Below, piece by piece: positions 11,802 to 23,796 of a stretch of 64,000 nt of DNA; the first letter of the stretch is position 1; every line of letters begins with the position of its first letter. Below the pieces are notes generated by a model, which worked only from the letters and a program-made list of their open reading frames with translations, did no database searches and was not told the origin of the DNA. Source of the stretch: Budorcas taxicolor (taxonomy: Eukaryota; Chordata; Mammalia; Artiodactyla; Bovidae); assembly GCF_023091745.1 (NCBI RefSeq), contig NC_068935.1, forward strand, positions 5,037,001 to 5,101,000, read 5' to 3'. Made by a program: the position numbers and the translations under genes.

Positions 11802-11948
11802 CATTGACACTAGTTATGGTTATCGATGCCTCAATATTAAACTAAGTGCACCCATGGAATAGATTTCATAGAAGTTGATTTAATTTATCTTGATGAATAG
11901 CTTACATGCTGGACTCAGGTTATCATTATTCTCATTGTTATAGGTGGT

Positions 11949-12155
11949 GAAGTGAAGTCCCTCAGTGATGTCCAACTCTTTGCAACCCCATGGACTGTAG
12001 CCAACCTGGCTCCTCTGTCCATACGATTTTGCAGGCAATAGTACTGGAGTGGATTGCCATTTCCTTCTCCAGGGGATCTTCCCAACCCAGGGATCGAACC
12101 CGGGTCTCCCGCATGGTAGACAGACGCTTTACCGTCTGAGCCACCAGGGAAGTCC
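11949..12155 (-). mobile_element. Bov-tA SINE
   Basis: Antisense copy, well preserved (ggatcgaacccgggtctcc, then accgtctgagccaccaggg). A perfect 11-bp TSD, ttataggtggt, lies at 11938-11948 and 12156-12166. Confidence 0.95.
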
Positions 12156-12275
12156 TTATAGGTGGTATCAACCTGCTACTAGTTAGGAACATAAGTGAAA
12201 TTGACCTTGGCATAAAACAGAGTATTCTTATGTACTTTAACTAGAGTTTGGTTCTTGAGATCTATTGGTCTAAGG

Positions 12276-12464
12276 CAGAGGACCTCAACCTCTGTGCCAT
12301 AGGCCAGCACCTCCTGTCAGATCAGTGGTGGCATTAGATTCGAAATAAAGTGCAAATAATTATAGTGTGCCTGAATCATTCTGAAACCACCCCCACTCCT
12401 GGTCCGTGGACAAACTGTATTCGATGAAATTGGTCCTTGGTGCCAAAAAGGTTGGGGACCGCTG
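12276..12464. mobile_element. Non-autonomous hAT-type DNA transposon (189 bp)
   Basis: The ends are imperfect terminal inverted repeats: cagaggacctcaacct at the left, and the complement of ggttggggaccgctg at the right. An 8-bp target duplication, gtctaagg/gtctgagg (one mismatch), lies at 12268-12275 and 12465-12472. Eight-bp duplications and CAGNGG-type ends are diagnostic of hAT elements. The exact family is not named here. Confidence 0.75.
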
Positions 12465-12582
12465 GTCTGAGGCATACAGGCAGCTACCTGATGTGTGAAA
12501 GCAATGAAATCAAACTCCCAATTGCTTGGTTAGGTAGAATTTTATTTAGTTTTACTGTGTTTTTTGGTTAGGCTGAATTTTC

Positions 12583-12602
12583 CTTTTTTTTTTTTTTTTT
12601 TT
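12583..12602. repeat. Poly(T) run
   Basis: About 20 consecutive T. No retroelement body was recognised beside it. Confidence 0.8.
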
Positions 12603-13282
12603 GGAAACTCTAGTTTTCATAGAATCAAACATTTTAACTCTTGCTATTTTGCATATTCCAAGTCTTACATGTCCTCATTGTTTTCACCAACATGATAAAA
12701 ATAGGAACATGTTTACATCAAACAAGAATGAATCTGTCTTTAACTACCTTTCACTTTCCTTTCAACAACAAATCATTGCTTTTTCCTTTCCCTTCTCTCC
12801 TTGCATAGTGATAACTGCGTCTATAAAATAGGAAGAGAGGCCCTAGTATCTAATATTAATTTTAGTATTATCTATTAATTTATTATATACACATGTGTTC
12901 TTAATTAATGTACAAAATGCGTTCTTATTTACTTTTAAAACTTCTGTGTACTTCTGTGTACTTAGCAGAGTGATAGATTATAGAAATATAGGGCAAGATC
13001 CTTGCTCTCAGAGAATATATCTAGTTGATAATTGATTTAAAAATAGTATGCCATAAGTATCATTTGCTTTCTTTTAAAATCTCATCACTTGTCACTATGG
13101 TGTGCCCAGCTGTTGAGCAGGTATTTCCTTCAGTGTTAGATTCTGAGCTGTAGAAGAAATTACTAACAGGACTTCCATGGGTTGCTGTTGATGATATTTG
13201 CACTTTTCAACTTGGGGATAATTTCAGAGCTATTACAAAGTGTTGCGTTATATGCCAGAGAACAGTTGTTCCATATCTTGCT

Positions 13283-13390
13283 GATGTCTAGAATTACCTC
13301 AGGAGTTGTTAAGAGATACAGGTGCTGAGGCCCTACCTATAGAGATCTTGATATTAAGATTCTGTAGTTATGGGTGTATTCAAATCCAGA
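13283..13390 (+). mobile_element. MER5-like hAT relic
   Basis: Motif order matches MER5A-type relics: tctagaattacctcaggag, then gttaagagatacaggtgctg, then aggccctacc. It is diverged and lacks visible ends. Confidence 0.45.
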
Positions 13391-14904
13391 TTATAAATAG
13401 ATGACAGAGTAGGGAAGGACAAGGAGATGGGGTCAAGCATTCAACATTGCTGGTAGTATGACAGGATGATAGGTGGGAAAGGAAGAGGGTTATGAATTTT
13501 TGTCTTAAGAACAGGGTAACTCTAAACTTATTCAGATTTTGTTCAGAACATGTCTTCCCAACATTTCCAAAGTAATCTCACGCTTACTGCTTTCAAATAG
13601 AAAGTCACCAACAAACTAAACTTGAGTTAAAAGAAATGAAAACTTCAGATATCTCCTCTTCTGCCCTCTCACAATTTTTCTAATACTTCAATTGCCTTCA
13701 ACAAAATACACTGACGTTTTCTGCACTAAAGAAAATTACCGCTGAAAGATAAAATTGAAACCAGTTGGAATCCAAAAGGGGAAAACAGAGACAATGTAAC
13801 TGTGGTTGTTTCCCATTGAGCTCAGCCAGCAACAAACCAAATTGAGATACTCGGTAATATTTTTATGTACATAAAGTAAGAGAACTGTATTATATGAAAT
13901 TCAGAGTTCTGATTTATGTGTTTCTTTGTTTATAGAACTCAGATTTTCATCTTCTCATAAACCAATGTATCCCAAGTGAAACATTATCAAACATTCTAGC
14001 TGCTTAAGAGCTCTGATTCTACCTAGATATCGATGGCATGGTAGAAACTCATTTTATAATTTTATTAAGGCTGATTTGTTTTTATGGCCATTTTACATGT
14101 AGACATATGATAAAATCATATGAGAACATATGGAGAATAAATAAGAGACAGTAATATTCTGGGACTAAACCATTGGTCCCTGTAGAGTTGACACATTTTA
14201 AAAAGCATGAGGAATATAAATGTGTTTGATTATGTGAACACTATTTGAAAAACAGAATTATCAAGCAACACTCCTAGGTGTTACTTTGCAGGGAAAAGGT
14301 TGAATATTTACTCACATTTTCAAAACTTGAAGCAAGAATAAATTGACCTCAGTTGGAAAAGGAAGAGGATGAAGGGCTAGATACTTACTTATTGAGCACT
14401 TATTATGTCAAGGATTGGTAAACTACAAAAGTTAAATGTGAATAACCACGTAGTTTTCTAACTTCATAGATGCTATTCCCACGCCACCATGCTTATTTGT
14501 TACTTATTGGCTACAGCTGCCTCCAGGACAAAATTGGGTGGATTGAATAGAATTGCAACAGAGACTGGATGAGCTACAAAGCCCCAAATAGTGACTCTCT
14601 AGCCTTATCCAGGACTGCCACTTACACAATTTGCAGAATTTGCCTCAACAGTTTTTCTGAGGTTCTCTTGGGTCCTTCCAGGAGTCAAGGATGGTGGAGG
14701 TGATCACACATTGTTAGCTGATTTTGTTTGATTTGGGTTTCCACATCAGGCCTGTGCCTTTTTTTTTGAGTATATTGCTCCAGTCGGCATAAACATTTTT
14801 TAAAAATCTGGTGATTTCTCTGAGTCCCTGGGTCCCTGCCGTAATCTCTAAGCTTCTCACTTTAGTTCTTCGTAAGTTACACAGAAATCATTCTTTTAGA
14901 TACT

Positions 14905-15400
14905 TAGTTCTTTCACTAGAAGTAACTACTGTAATAAATGTCTTGTAAATTTTCCTAGAAACATTTATGCATGTACTAGCAAATACATGTCAATATTCTT
15001 TCTTGCTTTCTCAACAAATGCTAGCATTTACTGTACAGTCTTGCATACCCTGTTTTTGTCATTTATTGGTATTTAAGAAAATTATTCCCTATTGTTCCAT
15101 AAAGAGTTTCCTTGGTCATGAATATAGCAGCAGAGTAGTCCATTGAGTGGGACATAGCACAGTTTAATCAGACAGTCTTCTCTTGAAAAGCTTTAGGATC
15201 ATTTCAAACCTTTTGCTATTATAAACAATGCCCAACTTACCATAGTTTATTTAATCTGTCTCTAGTTGGTGAACATTTATAATCTTTTGCTAGTAACAAT
15301 GCTGGAATATACAATCATACATAAATCATTGTGCATAAATAAGAATATATATGGATTATTCTCATATATATATAGGAATAAAGATATGGATAAATTCCAA
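14905..15400 (-). mobile_element. Old L1 3'-region fragment, antisense
   Basis: The text resembles the complement of an old L1 3' end (ttttgctattataaacaatg, agtttatttaatctgtctc). It is decayed with no open frame. Confidence 0.45.
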
Positions 15401-15419
15401 AATAATTGGAGAACCTATT

Positions 15420-15871
15420 CTTTTTCAGCACAGATCTAGGTGCTAGCATGTAACAGGGAACAAACAGTCACAAATATCTTTTTTTAAATGGAACTGACAT
15501 CAAAGTGGAAGGCATAGACAATAACATAGACATAATACATAGACAATATATAATGCACAGACAATAACATGTATTATGTCAGATGGTGCTAACTGCTATG
15601 GAGAAAAATGAAGCAGGCAAAGGGGAAAAGGAGTGTCAGTAGGGAGGAGTTGTGATTTGAAGCACATCATCAGGAAAGATATCTATGAGAAAGCGACATT
15701 AACCAAAGATCTGGAAGAAGTGAGTGCAAAGGCTCTCCTGTGGGAGTTGATCTGGTATATTTGAAGAACAGCAAGGAAGCTAACATAGCTGGAAGGGAGG
15801 AATGAAAGGAAAGTAATGAGGTCAGAGTAGCTAAGCAGAGGACATGGAATATAAAGTAATACATTTTAATT
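15420..15871 (+). repeat. Ancient interspersed repeat, unnamed family, first part
   Basis: Has the signature of a widespread old mammalian repeat: gtgctaactgctatggag, then aaaatgaagcaggcaaagg, then ggaaagatatctatgagaaag. It appears to continue at 16145-16260 and 16636-16900, interrupted by an L1 tail and a BovB tail. Probably L2-like, but I am not certain. Confidence 0.4.
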
Positions 15872-16140
15872 TACAGTTACCAAAGGGGAAATATTGCAAG
15901 GGGGGATACATTAGGAGTTTGGAATTAACACATTCCCATTACTATCTATAAAATAGTCAACAAGAGCGTACTATATAATACAGGACTATACTCAATATTC
16001 TGTAATAACCTATATGGGAAAAGAATCTGAAAAAGAATGAATATGTGTATTTGTTTCACTGAATCACTTTGCTGTACTCCTGATGCTAACACAATATTGT
16101 AAATGACCTATATTCCAATACAAAATAAAAAAATTAAATT
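15872..16140 (+). mobile_element. Artiodactyl L1 3' end
   Basis: Motif order is that of the ruminant L1 3'UTR also seen at 19340-19590 and 51840-51925: acctatatgggaaaagaatc, then aatcactttgctgtac, then taacacaatattgtaaatg. It ends in an A-rich tail. Confidence 0.75.
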
Positions 16141-16260
16141 TAATAAAGAAGCAAGGCATTCTAGACTACTGCAAAGACTTTGATTTTTACTCAAAATGAT
16201 ACAGAAAATCATTGAGGGGTACTGAATGGTGGAATCAAATGAATTGACAGGATACAGTGA

Positions 16261-16635
16261 AAGAATTGATGCTTTCAAACTGTGGTGATAGAGTAGATGC
16301 TTGAGAGGCCCTTGGACTGCAAGGAGATCAAACCAGCCAATCCTGAAGGAAATCAGTCCTGAAATTTCATTGGAAGGACTGATGCTGAAGCTGAAGCTCC
16401 AATACTTTGACCACCTGATGCAAAGAGCCGACTCTTTGGAAAAGACCCTGATTCTGGGAAAGATTGAAGGCAGGAGGAGAAGGGGACGACAGAGGATGAG
16501 ATGGTTGGATGATATCACTGATTGGATGGACATAAATTTGAGCAAGCTCTGGGAGTTGGTGATGGACAGGGAAGCCTGGTGTGCTGCAGTCCACGGGGTC
16601 ACAAAGAGTCAGACATGACTTAGCAATGGAACAAC
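16261..16635 (+). mobile_element. BovB LINE 3' fragment (~375 bp)
   Basis: Begins in the conserved gaattgatgctttcaaactg block and runs through ggacagggaagcctggtg to gagtcagacatgacttagc, with a caacaacaataaataaag tail. The frame encoding ARRSNQPILKEISPE is open for 105 codons but covers only the C-terminal end of the BovB protein. Confidence 0.9.
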
Positions 16636-18425
16636 AATAAATAAAGAAGGGCTAGAAGTAATGATGGCTTGAAACCCTTCAGTAGAAGTGGAGATATGAG
16701 AAGTGTTCAAATGCTAGATTTGCCAAAGACTGAAATGTGGCCTGTGAAGGAAGAAAGTCAGTGATGACTGTGCCATTTTTTTTGAACAATTGGAATTGAG
16801 TTGCCATTTTTTGAGAAAAAGACTAAAGCAGGTTTGGGAGTCAGGCAAGAGATGTGCTAAATTGGAGACAATTATTGGACAATTACGTAGAAATACCTAG
16901 GAGATTAGAAGTTTCTTTTTTAGGAGAAAGAATTTTCTTTTAAAAGTGTCTTTTAAACTATTATAAGATAGTTTCCCGTTTCTGTCATTTGAATAAGTCC
17001 CTGGTGGGATCTAGAACGCTGACCTTCTTCTAGACATGCTTGGTATACTTGAAACCCAGACTGAAAAATCCTACATTGTCAAGTTGAGGTCCTGATTCCA
17101 CATCTCTTGGGGTGTTATTTTGTTCCCTCTTGTTCAAAAAAGGCAATTGCCTTCTGCAGTAAACTGAATTGTATGCAGTATTTGTAACAGTCTGAAATGG
17201 ACCACATTGAGAAAGAAAAGACAGGATATGATGGATGCCCTAATGGCATTCTCAATAAAAAATGCCCTATTAGCCTAGTAGTACTGGGCTTAAGCCTCAT
17301 AATTCCTACAGTGATGTTTTCCCAGCAGTCCTCTTTGACACCCTTAGCTCTTGGGGTTTCTTGCTGGACTTATTGATTTGTGACATGAATTAGGAAATTT
17401 GATAGAACAGGAGGTCCTCTGGGTGTATGCGGTGGCCTGTAGGTACCTGATCAGTTCCTAGTTACAAAGCCTGATCCAATTTGTGGGTAAAGGGATTAAC
17501 TAGAGCTTGAGCAAGGTATTCACAGAGGTTAAAGTTTAGCCAGAAGGGCTCCCACCACCACCTTTGTCAAGTACTGGGATGAAGTAAGAACTATACTTCA
17601 ATTTTGGCATTTAAATGATTATTTCAAATGAGGGAAACCCTCCCTAAAACCTCCAAGCCAACTTTATTTGTCCTTCCTAAAATATCCATTACCTGATTCG
17701 GTATTGAGATCCAATTGAAGATATACAATGTTAGCTATGCACTTGTTAAGCATAGTGTTCTGGTGACATTTAGCAGTGTTCAGTACTTGGCTTAATGAAC
17801 AGGTGCACAAGTTTATTAGTTATGCAGATGTTAATTTGCAGTAACATGTGCTGCCTGATTTGGGAGGGTTCTTGTCTGAACTACAACCAGTAAGATTTGT
17901 TCCTTAATTAGGAAATCATTATGTGTATGTGTGTGTGATTCCCACCATTAGAACCATTAGTCTTGTTTAATGTGCTCTAAACTTTGGGAACACTCTTGGT
18001 AATGCCATTCCTATGGCTTCAGGTACTATGCAGGTGTCAGGATGAAATCTACCTTTCTGTGGGATGCCTTAGTTAGTGCACAGCTGTAGGCAATGCAGAG
18101 AGGCGAAGCTTCACAGCTGTAATATGCAGCTTATAAAAGGAGATGGCGATACAACCTCCCACTGCATATTGCATCAGCCATTCCTTCCAAGGTTTGGTAA
18201 ACAAATGTGTTATCCCTCACCAAATGGATTCACAAACAGTTGAAAACAAAATTGTGCTTGCTTTCCACACTGACTAATCTTGACCTATATATTTTTTTCT
18301 TTTGTTCTCTTCCCTGTTGTTTCTGATTCCTGTTTACACTTGGTCCTGGGGATTGCCAAGGCTAACTCTCAGTCTGTAAACTGTAAAAAGGGACAGACAT
18401 ATTTAAGCCACACTCTAGTCATATT
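16636..18425. other. Intronic stretch; old repeat then unique
   Basis: About 16636-16900 reads as the continuation of the ancient repeat seen at 15420. The remainder, to 18425, contains no recognised gene or repeat. Confidence 0.4.
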
Positions 18426-18965
18426 TTAATTTTTATATTGAAAAAATGGAACTTTGCACAGGCTGATATAGCAGACACCCATACAGTAGCCTCCCAGAGC
18501 GAACAAAAGCTTACATTTTGTCATAGTTACTATAGATCTTTGCTTTGAAAGAAATAAAACACTAGAGGTAAAATTGAATCTTTCAGGAGTTCTGCATTTT
18601 CCAGTATCACTTTCCTCCTCCAGGACAAACACCATCATTAATCTATTAAATATCCATTCCATGTTTTTATAATTTTTCAGTATATATAAATATATGTATC
18701 TATATACTCACTTATAAGTAATGCATAAAATTAGCCTGTGTCTGATTTTCAATTTAGAGGAATGCTAATATACTGCATACAACATTTATAACCACTTTTA
18801 TAGTTCCATTCAGCATTGTATTTGGGATCTATTCCTGTTGAAATATGTAGCTGTGACGCTGTCGCTGTAAATGCTGCATTGTATTCCATTGTATTAATAT
18901 ACTATAATTTATTTACCCATTCTATAACCCCTGGCGTGTGGGTTGTTTCCAATTTTGTACTGTTA
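18426..18965 (-). mobile_element. Old L1 (L1ME-like) 3' region, left part of a split element
   Basis: Antisense old L1 3' text (catttataaccacttttat, then attgtattccattgtattaa, then gggttgtttccaattttg). It is continued at 19605-19875 after interruption by a younger + strand L1. Confidence 0.6.
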
Positions 18966-18973
18966 TAAACATA

Positions 18974-19596
18974 TGATACAGCATCCCTCTCCTGGGCATG
19001 TATCTGGAGAAAACCATAATTCGAAAACCATGCACCCTAGTGTCCACTGTGGTACTATTTACAATAGGCAGGACATGGAAGCAAGCTAAGTGTCCATCAA
19101 CAGATGAATGGATAAAGATGTGGTACACACATACAGTGAAGTTAGCCAGAAACAAGAATGTCATAATGCCATTTGCAGCAACATGGATGAATCTACCGAT
19201 TGTCATTCTGAGTAAAGTAAGTCAGACAGTAAGACAAATATCACATGATATTACATATCTGGAATCTAAAAGGGTACAAATGAACTTATCTGCAAAACAG
19301 TAACAGTTATATATATATAGAAAACAAACTTATGGTTACCAGGGAGTAAGGGGGATTGGGATAAATTGGAAGACTTGGATTGACATATACATACTACTAT
19401 GTATAAGATAGACAACTAACAAGGACCTACTGTGCTTAGCACAGGGAACTGTACTCAGTATTCTGTAACGGCCAATATGGGAAAAGAATCTAAAAAGGAG
19501 CACATATATGTATATGTAGAACTGATTCACTTTGCTGTACACCTAAAACTAACATAGCATTGTTTAACCTCAATAGAAAAATTTTAAAAAATACAT
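18974..19596 (+). mobile_element. Artiodactyl L1 3' end inserted in an older L1
   Basis: The ORF2 C-terminal text (ggacatggaagcaagctaag, then gtccatcaacagatgaatgg) passes into the ruminant L1 3'UTR (ccaatatgggaaaagaatc, actgattcactttgctgtac) and an A-rich tail. Direct repeats taaacata at 18966-18973 and 19597-19604 serve as TSD. The former reading frame is broken. Confidence 0.85.
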
Positions 19597-19604
19597 TAAA
19601 CATA

Positions 19605-19875
19605 CTTGTCTTCTTGATCATTTGACCTATAAATGGAAGAATTGGGTTATACTAATGAGCTGAGCACATGTTAACTATATTTTGCATGAATAAATGCTAT
19701 TTTTTATTGCCACTGTTGGCTCAATCAAATCCTTATTTCTCCACTTCCTTATCCATACTGGGTAGTGAGACTTTTTTTGTTATTTGCAACTTGATAAATG
19801 TGAAATGGTGTTTCATTGATTGTTTTCATTTACATTTCCCTGATTTACTGGTGAGGTTGAGTAGCTGTTGAGTAC
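19605..19875 (-). mobile_element. Old L1 (L1ME-like), right part of the split element
   Basis: Antisense text resumes the older L1: cttgataaatgtgaaatgg, then tttacatttccctgattt, then ctggtgaggttgag. This is typical of the ORF2/3'UTR boundary of old L1. Confidence 0.6.
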
Positions 19876-19884
19876 TAACTATTG

Positions 19885-20005
19885 TGTACTTGGGCAAAGG
19901 ACTCGATATTTGTGTTCCTTAGTTTCCTCCTTTGTAAAATGACAGTGGTAATACATATCATGTAAGGTGATATAAAATTAGTTCCAGACACAGAACAAAG
20001 ATTTA
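19885..20005 (+). mobile_element. MIR SINE fragment
   Basis: Core motifs ttgggcaaaggactcg, cttagtttcctcctttgtaa and aaatgacagtggtaataca match the MIR 3' half. Confidence 0.7.
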
Positions 20006-20548
20006 ATAAAAGTTGATTTTGGTGGGAGTTGTAATGATTGTGGTTGTAGTTAATACTGCTAATACTACTACCATTATTATTATTGCTGTAGCTGTTGCTG
20101 TTATTAAAGTTTTTGCTTTTGTGTGTATGCATATACATATGTTTTGTGTGTATATGTACATAGGTGATCTTTTGCCCAGTTTTCGATTGTGTTTGTATAG
20201 TATTTCCAGGAATATGGGGGTAAAGATGATGTAAAGAGAGTGGAAGATAATAATTAAAAGAAGAAATCATTGTAGCTATCACACAGAAATCACTGTAGAC
20301 TTTCCCTGCCTGCCTTTGTCATACTTGGACTCATTTAAACATCAAATTATTAAGTGAAGTTAAAATGACAGTTGTTTCAAGGAATACATGAAAAATTATT
20401 TCCATGTAGTTAGAACCATGTTTGGAATTGTATACATATGGATTAAAAAACGTACGTCTGTAGGCAAATAACAATTGTTTTTGTTTGTAGGATATATCTA
20501 AAGTGACAGTTGGGCATGACTTGTTGACTAGAGGTACACCTAATATAT
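20006..20548. other. Unique intronic stretch
   Basis: Includes a degenerate (ATT/CTG)-rich tract near 20055-20105. Open frames on both strands here are low-complexity and not credible genes. Confidence 0.5.
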
Positions 20549-20766
20549 GAGTGAAAGTGAAAGTGTTCGTCACTGTCACGTTCTACTCTTTGCAACCCCG
20601 TGAGCTATAGCCCGTCAGTGTCCTCTGTCAGTGACATTCTCCAGGCAAGAGTACTGGAGTGGGTAACCATTCCCTTCTCCAGGGGGCCTTCCTGACCCAG
20701 GGATCCAGCCTGGGTCTCCCACATTGCAGGCAGGTTCTGTAGTGCCTGAGCCACCAGGGCAGCCCC
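20549..20766 (-). mobile_element. Bov-tA SINE (left arm of inverted pair)
   Basis: Antisense copy with tail gtgaaagtgttcgtcactg and head gcctgagccaccagggc. Possible diverged TSD ctaatatatgagtga near 20538 and ctatgtatgcgtga near 20771. Confidence 0.88.
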
Positions 20767-20796
20767 ACATCTATGTATGCGTGAAGCTCAATAAGG

Positions 20797-21001
20797 GTTC
20801 CCAGGTGGCTCAGTGGGAAAGAACACACCTGCCAATGCAGTTGGTGCAGGAGACATGGATTCGACCCGTGGATCAGGAAGGTTCCCTGGAGAAGGGCGTG
20901 GCAACCCACTCCAGTATCCTTGCCTGGAGAATCCCATGGGTAGAGCAGCCTGGCAGGCTACAGTCTAGGAGGCTGAAAAAGAGTCAGATATGACTGAACG
21001 T
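20797..21001 (+). mobile_element. Bov-tA SINE (right arm of inverted pair)
   Basis: Sense copy with head ttcccaggtggctcagtggg and tail gagtcagatatgactgaac. It sits about 30 bp from the preceding antisense copy. Confidence 0.88.
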
Positions 21002-22189
21002 GCACTCTGGAAGCTATCTAAATTTTCACTGTGGCTTGAAACACTACAATTATTAGCTTTATTTACCGTGACTTTGTGTATAGGGTACTTAATAGGAAGT
21101 ACATTTCCATATATTTCTTAGAATAAAATGTAACACATCAGTTGATGTTGTTTCTAAGATAACAATGTTCTCTAATGTGGAACTATGACTTCTGATAACA
21201 AAAAAGGAGATTTTCTAAGTCATATGCTTGTATTCATTGAAGCTATATTATTATGGATAAAGTAATCATAATTGTTAGAGATCTTTTGGACATACTTCCA
21301 TGATTAGTGGTTTTCCTAAGTCCACATACTTAAGACATATGAGTAGACTGTTTGTCTTGTGTACCATTGTATGCTCATGCTAGAGTTAACACATTGTAGG
21401 TGTTCAGCAAATATGTCCTGGATGAATGAGTGAATGAATGTATTGATGCCAACTTTAGAAATCAATCTTTCTCACAGGAATTTTGAGATAAATTAGTTAT
21501 AAAACTTTTACTATGATTTATGATTAGTTATCACCATGTAAATTATTGTGTTACCCATTTATATTAATATTAGCTACAAATTACAAACATCTTGTCACAT
21601 GTTTTGGACATCCACTGTGATAGCAGAAATTAAAATGGGATTCCCGAACATTGCCTAAATTAGATTGGGGAAAGAATATAACCATGTTTACTTCACTTAT
21701 GCTCATGAGCATCCCTCAGTTGTAAAGGAATAAATTTATAGGACAGTTGCATGGAAAACTCCACGTATTATAGGAAATATAACAATACTCACTGGGCATT
21801 TTATCTTAGATAATTAGTATCTTGATGTTAACATGTCTTTAATAATAATACACATGTCTTTATTATTGCATCATTGTATTCTTACAGACAGTATTTTATA
21901 ATGTTTCATTATTATTTGGTCGATCAGCAGTGTCCATTTAAGCACTCTAATTTAATCCTGTGGCGTCACACCCAGTGGCTATATGAGTTTCCATGTGCAC
22001 AAGGAGATATCACATAAAAATGGACGCCTCGTGAACCTGAAGACCATAGGGCCATTATTGATAAAATCAGTATTTGAAATTTTTGTATGGAGAATTAAAA
22101 AATATCTCTTTAGTCTCATTCAAGTAATTTGAAATATTGTAGAATCATTATAATTTATAAGCACATTTCACATGAGAGCAACCCTCTGA
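21002..22189. other. Mostly unique intronic stretch
   Basis: AT-rich. Only the L2-like tail above was recognised, and no gene. Confidence 0.5.
21340..21440 (+). mobile_element. L2-like 3' end
   Basis: Contains acacattgtaggtgttcagc, then aaatatgtcctggatgaatg, then gagtgaatgaatg, the usual L2-type 3' motif order. Confidence 0.4.
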
Positions 22190-22900
22190 AATTTTTAAGT
22201 GCACAGTACAACATTGTTAATTGTAGGCTCAGTGTTATGCCACAGATCTCTAGAAGTCACTGAACTAGTATGACCCATTGAACAGTAACTCTCCGTTTTT
22301 CCCTTCCTCCAGCTCCTAGCAGCCACCGTTCGACATCGTTTCTATGAGATCCTTACATAAGTGTAACTATTGCAGCATCTGTGCTTTTGTGAATTGCTTA
22401 TTTCACTTAGCATAGTGACTTCCAGGTTCTTCCATGTTGTTGCAAATGGTGGGGTTTCCTTATCTTTTAAAGTTGAATAATATTCCATTCTATGTATATA
22501 TTACACTTTCTTTATTCATTCATCCTTTGATGGACATGTAGATTGTTTCCACATCTTGGCTATTGTGAATAATGCTGCGGTCCACATAGGTGTTTGGATA
22601 ACTCTTCAAGATTTGAGTTTCAATTCTTTTGGATATATACCCAGAAGTGGGATTGCTGGACTGTATGGTAGTTCTGTTTTAATTATTTGAGGAATATTTG
22701 TATTGTTTTCCATAGTGGCTGCACCATTTTACATTCCTACTAACAGTGTACCAGGCTTCCAATTTCTCTACATCCTCACCAACACTTTTTTTTTTTTAAC
22801 AGTAGTCATCTTAACACGTGTGAGGTGATATCTCGTGTGCATTTCCCTTCATGATTAGCAATGTTGAGCATCTTTTTTTGTTGTTCATTCCAAATGTCCT
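22190..22900 (-). mobile_element. L1 3' region, antisense
   Basis: Reads as the complement of an L1 ORF2 end and 3'UTR: tgaataatattccattctat, tattgtgaataatgctgcgg, cagaagtgggattgctggac, ccatagtggctgcaccattt. Poly(T) at about 22788-22798. No intact frame. Confidence 0.85.
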
Positions 22901-23199
22901 CTTTGGAAAAATATCTATTTTGAGTTTGAATTGAGTCATGGAATTACCCATTTTTAAATTAAGTCATGGAATATTTGAGTTTTACAAGTAGTAGAAACAT
23001 ATTTGGAATAAAAGAATCTTAAGACAAGTGGCATTTTCTGGTCTTTATGAAAGCACAGACTTTTGAATGTTTGAAAGCTTCGATACTATATAGATACATT
23101 TCATATATCATTACCTCTCTTGAAATTCTCTATTATCTAAGCCTGTGGTTGTGATTGCTAAGGAATGCTTTTAAAGACAAGAAAACCAAAGGCAATAAT

Positions 23200-23412
23200 T
23201 GTTGCTGTTTTGTCACTAAGTCATATCCGACTCTTTTTGCGACCCCATGAATTGTAGCCTGCCAGGCTCCTCTGTCCATGAGATTTCCCAGGCAAGAATA
23301 CTGAAGCGGGTTTCCATTTCCTCCTCCAGGAGATCTTTTTGACCCAGTGATCAAACCCATGTCTCCTGCGTTGCAGGCAGATTCTTTATTGCTGAGCCCC
23401 CAGGGAAACCCC
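23200..23412 (-). mobile_element. Bov-tA SINE
   Basis: Antisense copy (ttgtcactaagtcatatccg at the tail, ttattgctgagcccccaggg at the head). Flanking repeats ccaaaggcaataa and ccaaaggtgataa (11/13) serve as TSD. Confidence 0.9.
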
Positions 23413-23567
23413 CAAAGGTGATAAGAGCCACTGGTTAATATCTAGTGATCATGGTGAAAACATGATTGCTCCTGAAAGCCTGTCTAGTGAAGAAGTTATT
23501 TTAAACTAGGTTTGCTCTAATGATCCTAGTTCAGCAGTACCCACTCATGGAATTCTATTCATTTCTT

Positions 23568-23788
23568 GCGTACATGTGTGAGTGCTCAGTTTTGTCTGAC
23601 TTTTGGCAAACCCATGGACTGTAGCCTACCAGGCTCCTCTGTTCATGGGATTTTCCAGGTATAAATACTGAAGTGGGTTGCCATTTCCTACTCCAGGGGA
23701 TCTTCCTGACCCAGGGTTTGAACCCAGGTTTCCCGTGTCTCCTGCATGGGCAGGTGGATTCTTTACTTCTGGCACCACCTGGGAAGCC
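23568..23788 (-). mobile_element. Bov-tA SINE
   Basis: Antisense copy ending in head ggcaccacctgggaagcc. TSD catttctt lies at 23560-23567 and 23789-23796. It has the same orientation as the copy 150 bp to its left. Confidence 0.9.
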
Positions 23789-23796
23789 CATTTCTT

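Larger units (their letters stand above)
10187..11937. other. Unique intronic stretch
   Basis: Apart from the small SINE stub, a poly(T) near 10771-10783 and a short CA repeat near 11771-11801, no gene or named repeat was recognised. Confidence 0.5.
12473..14904. other. Mostly unique intronic stretch
   Basis: Contains the poly(T) and MER5-like relic above. A direct doubling of cttctgtgta occurs near 12942-12961. No coding exon was recognised. Confidence 0.5.

Noticed and set aside
16108..16602. 164-codon minus-strand frame
   Set aside because: It is the antisense of a BovB 3' end joined to an L1 tail, so it is a shadow of mobile DNA.
20013..20282. Val/Ile-rich (+) and Asn/His-rich (-) frames
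   Set aside because: They arise from a degenerate trinucleotide tract.
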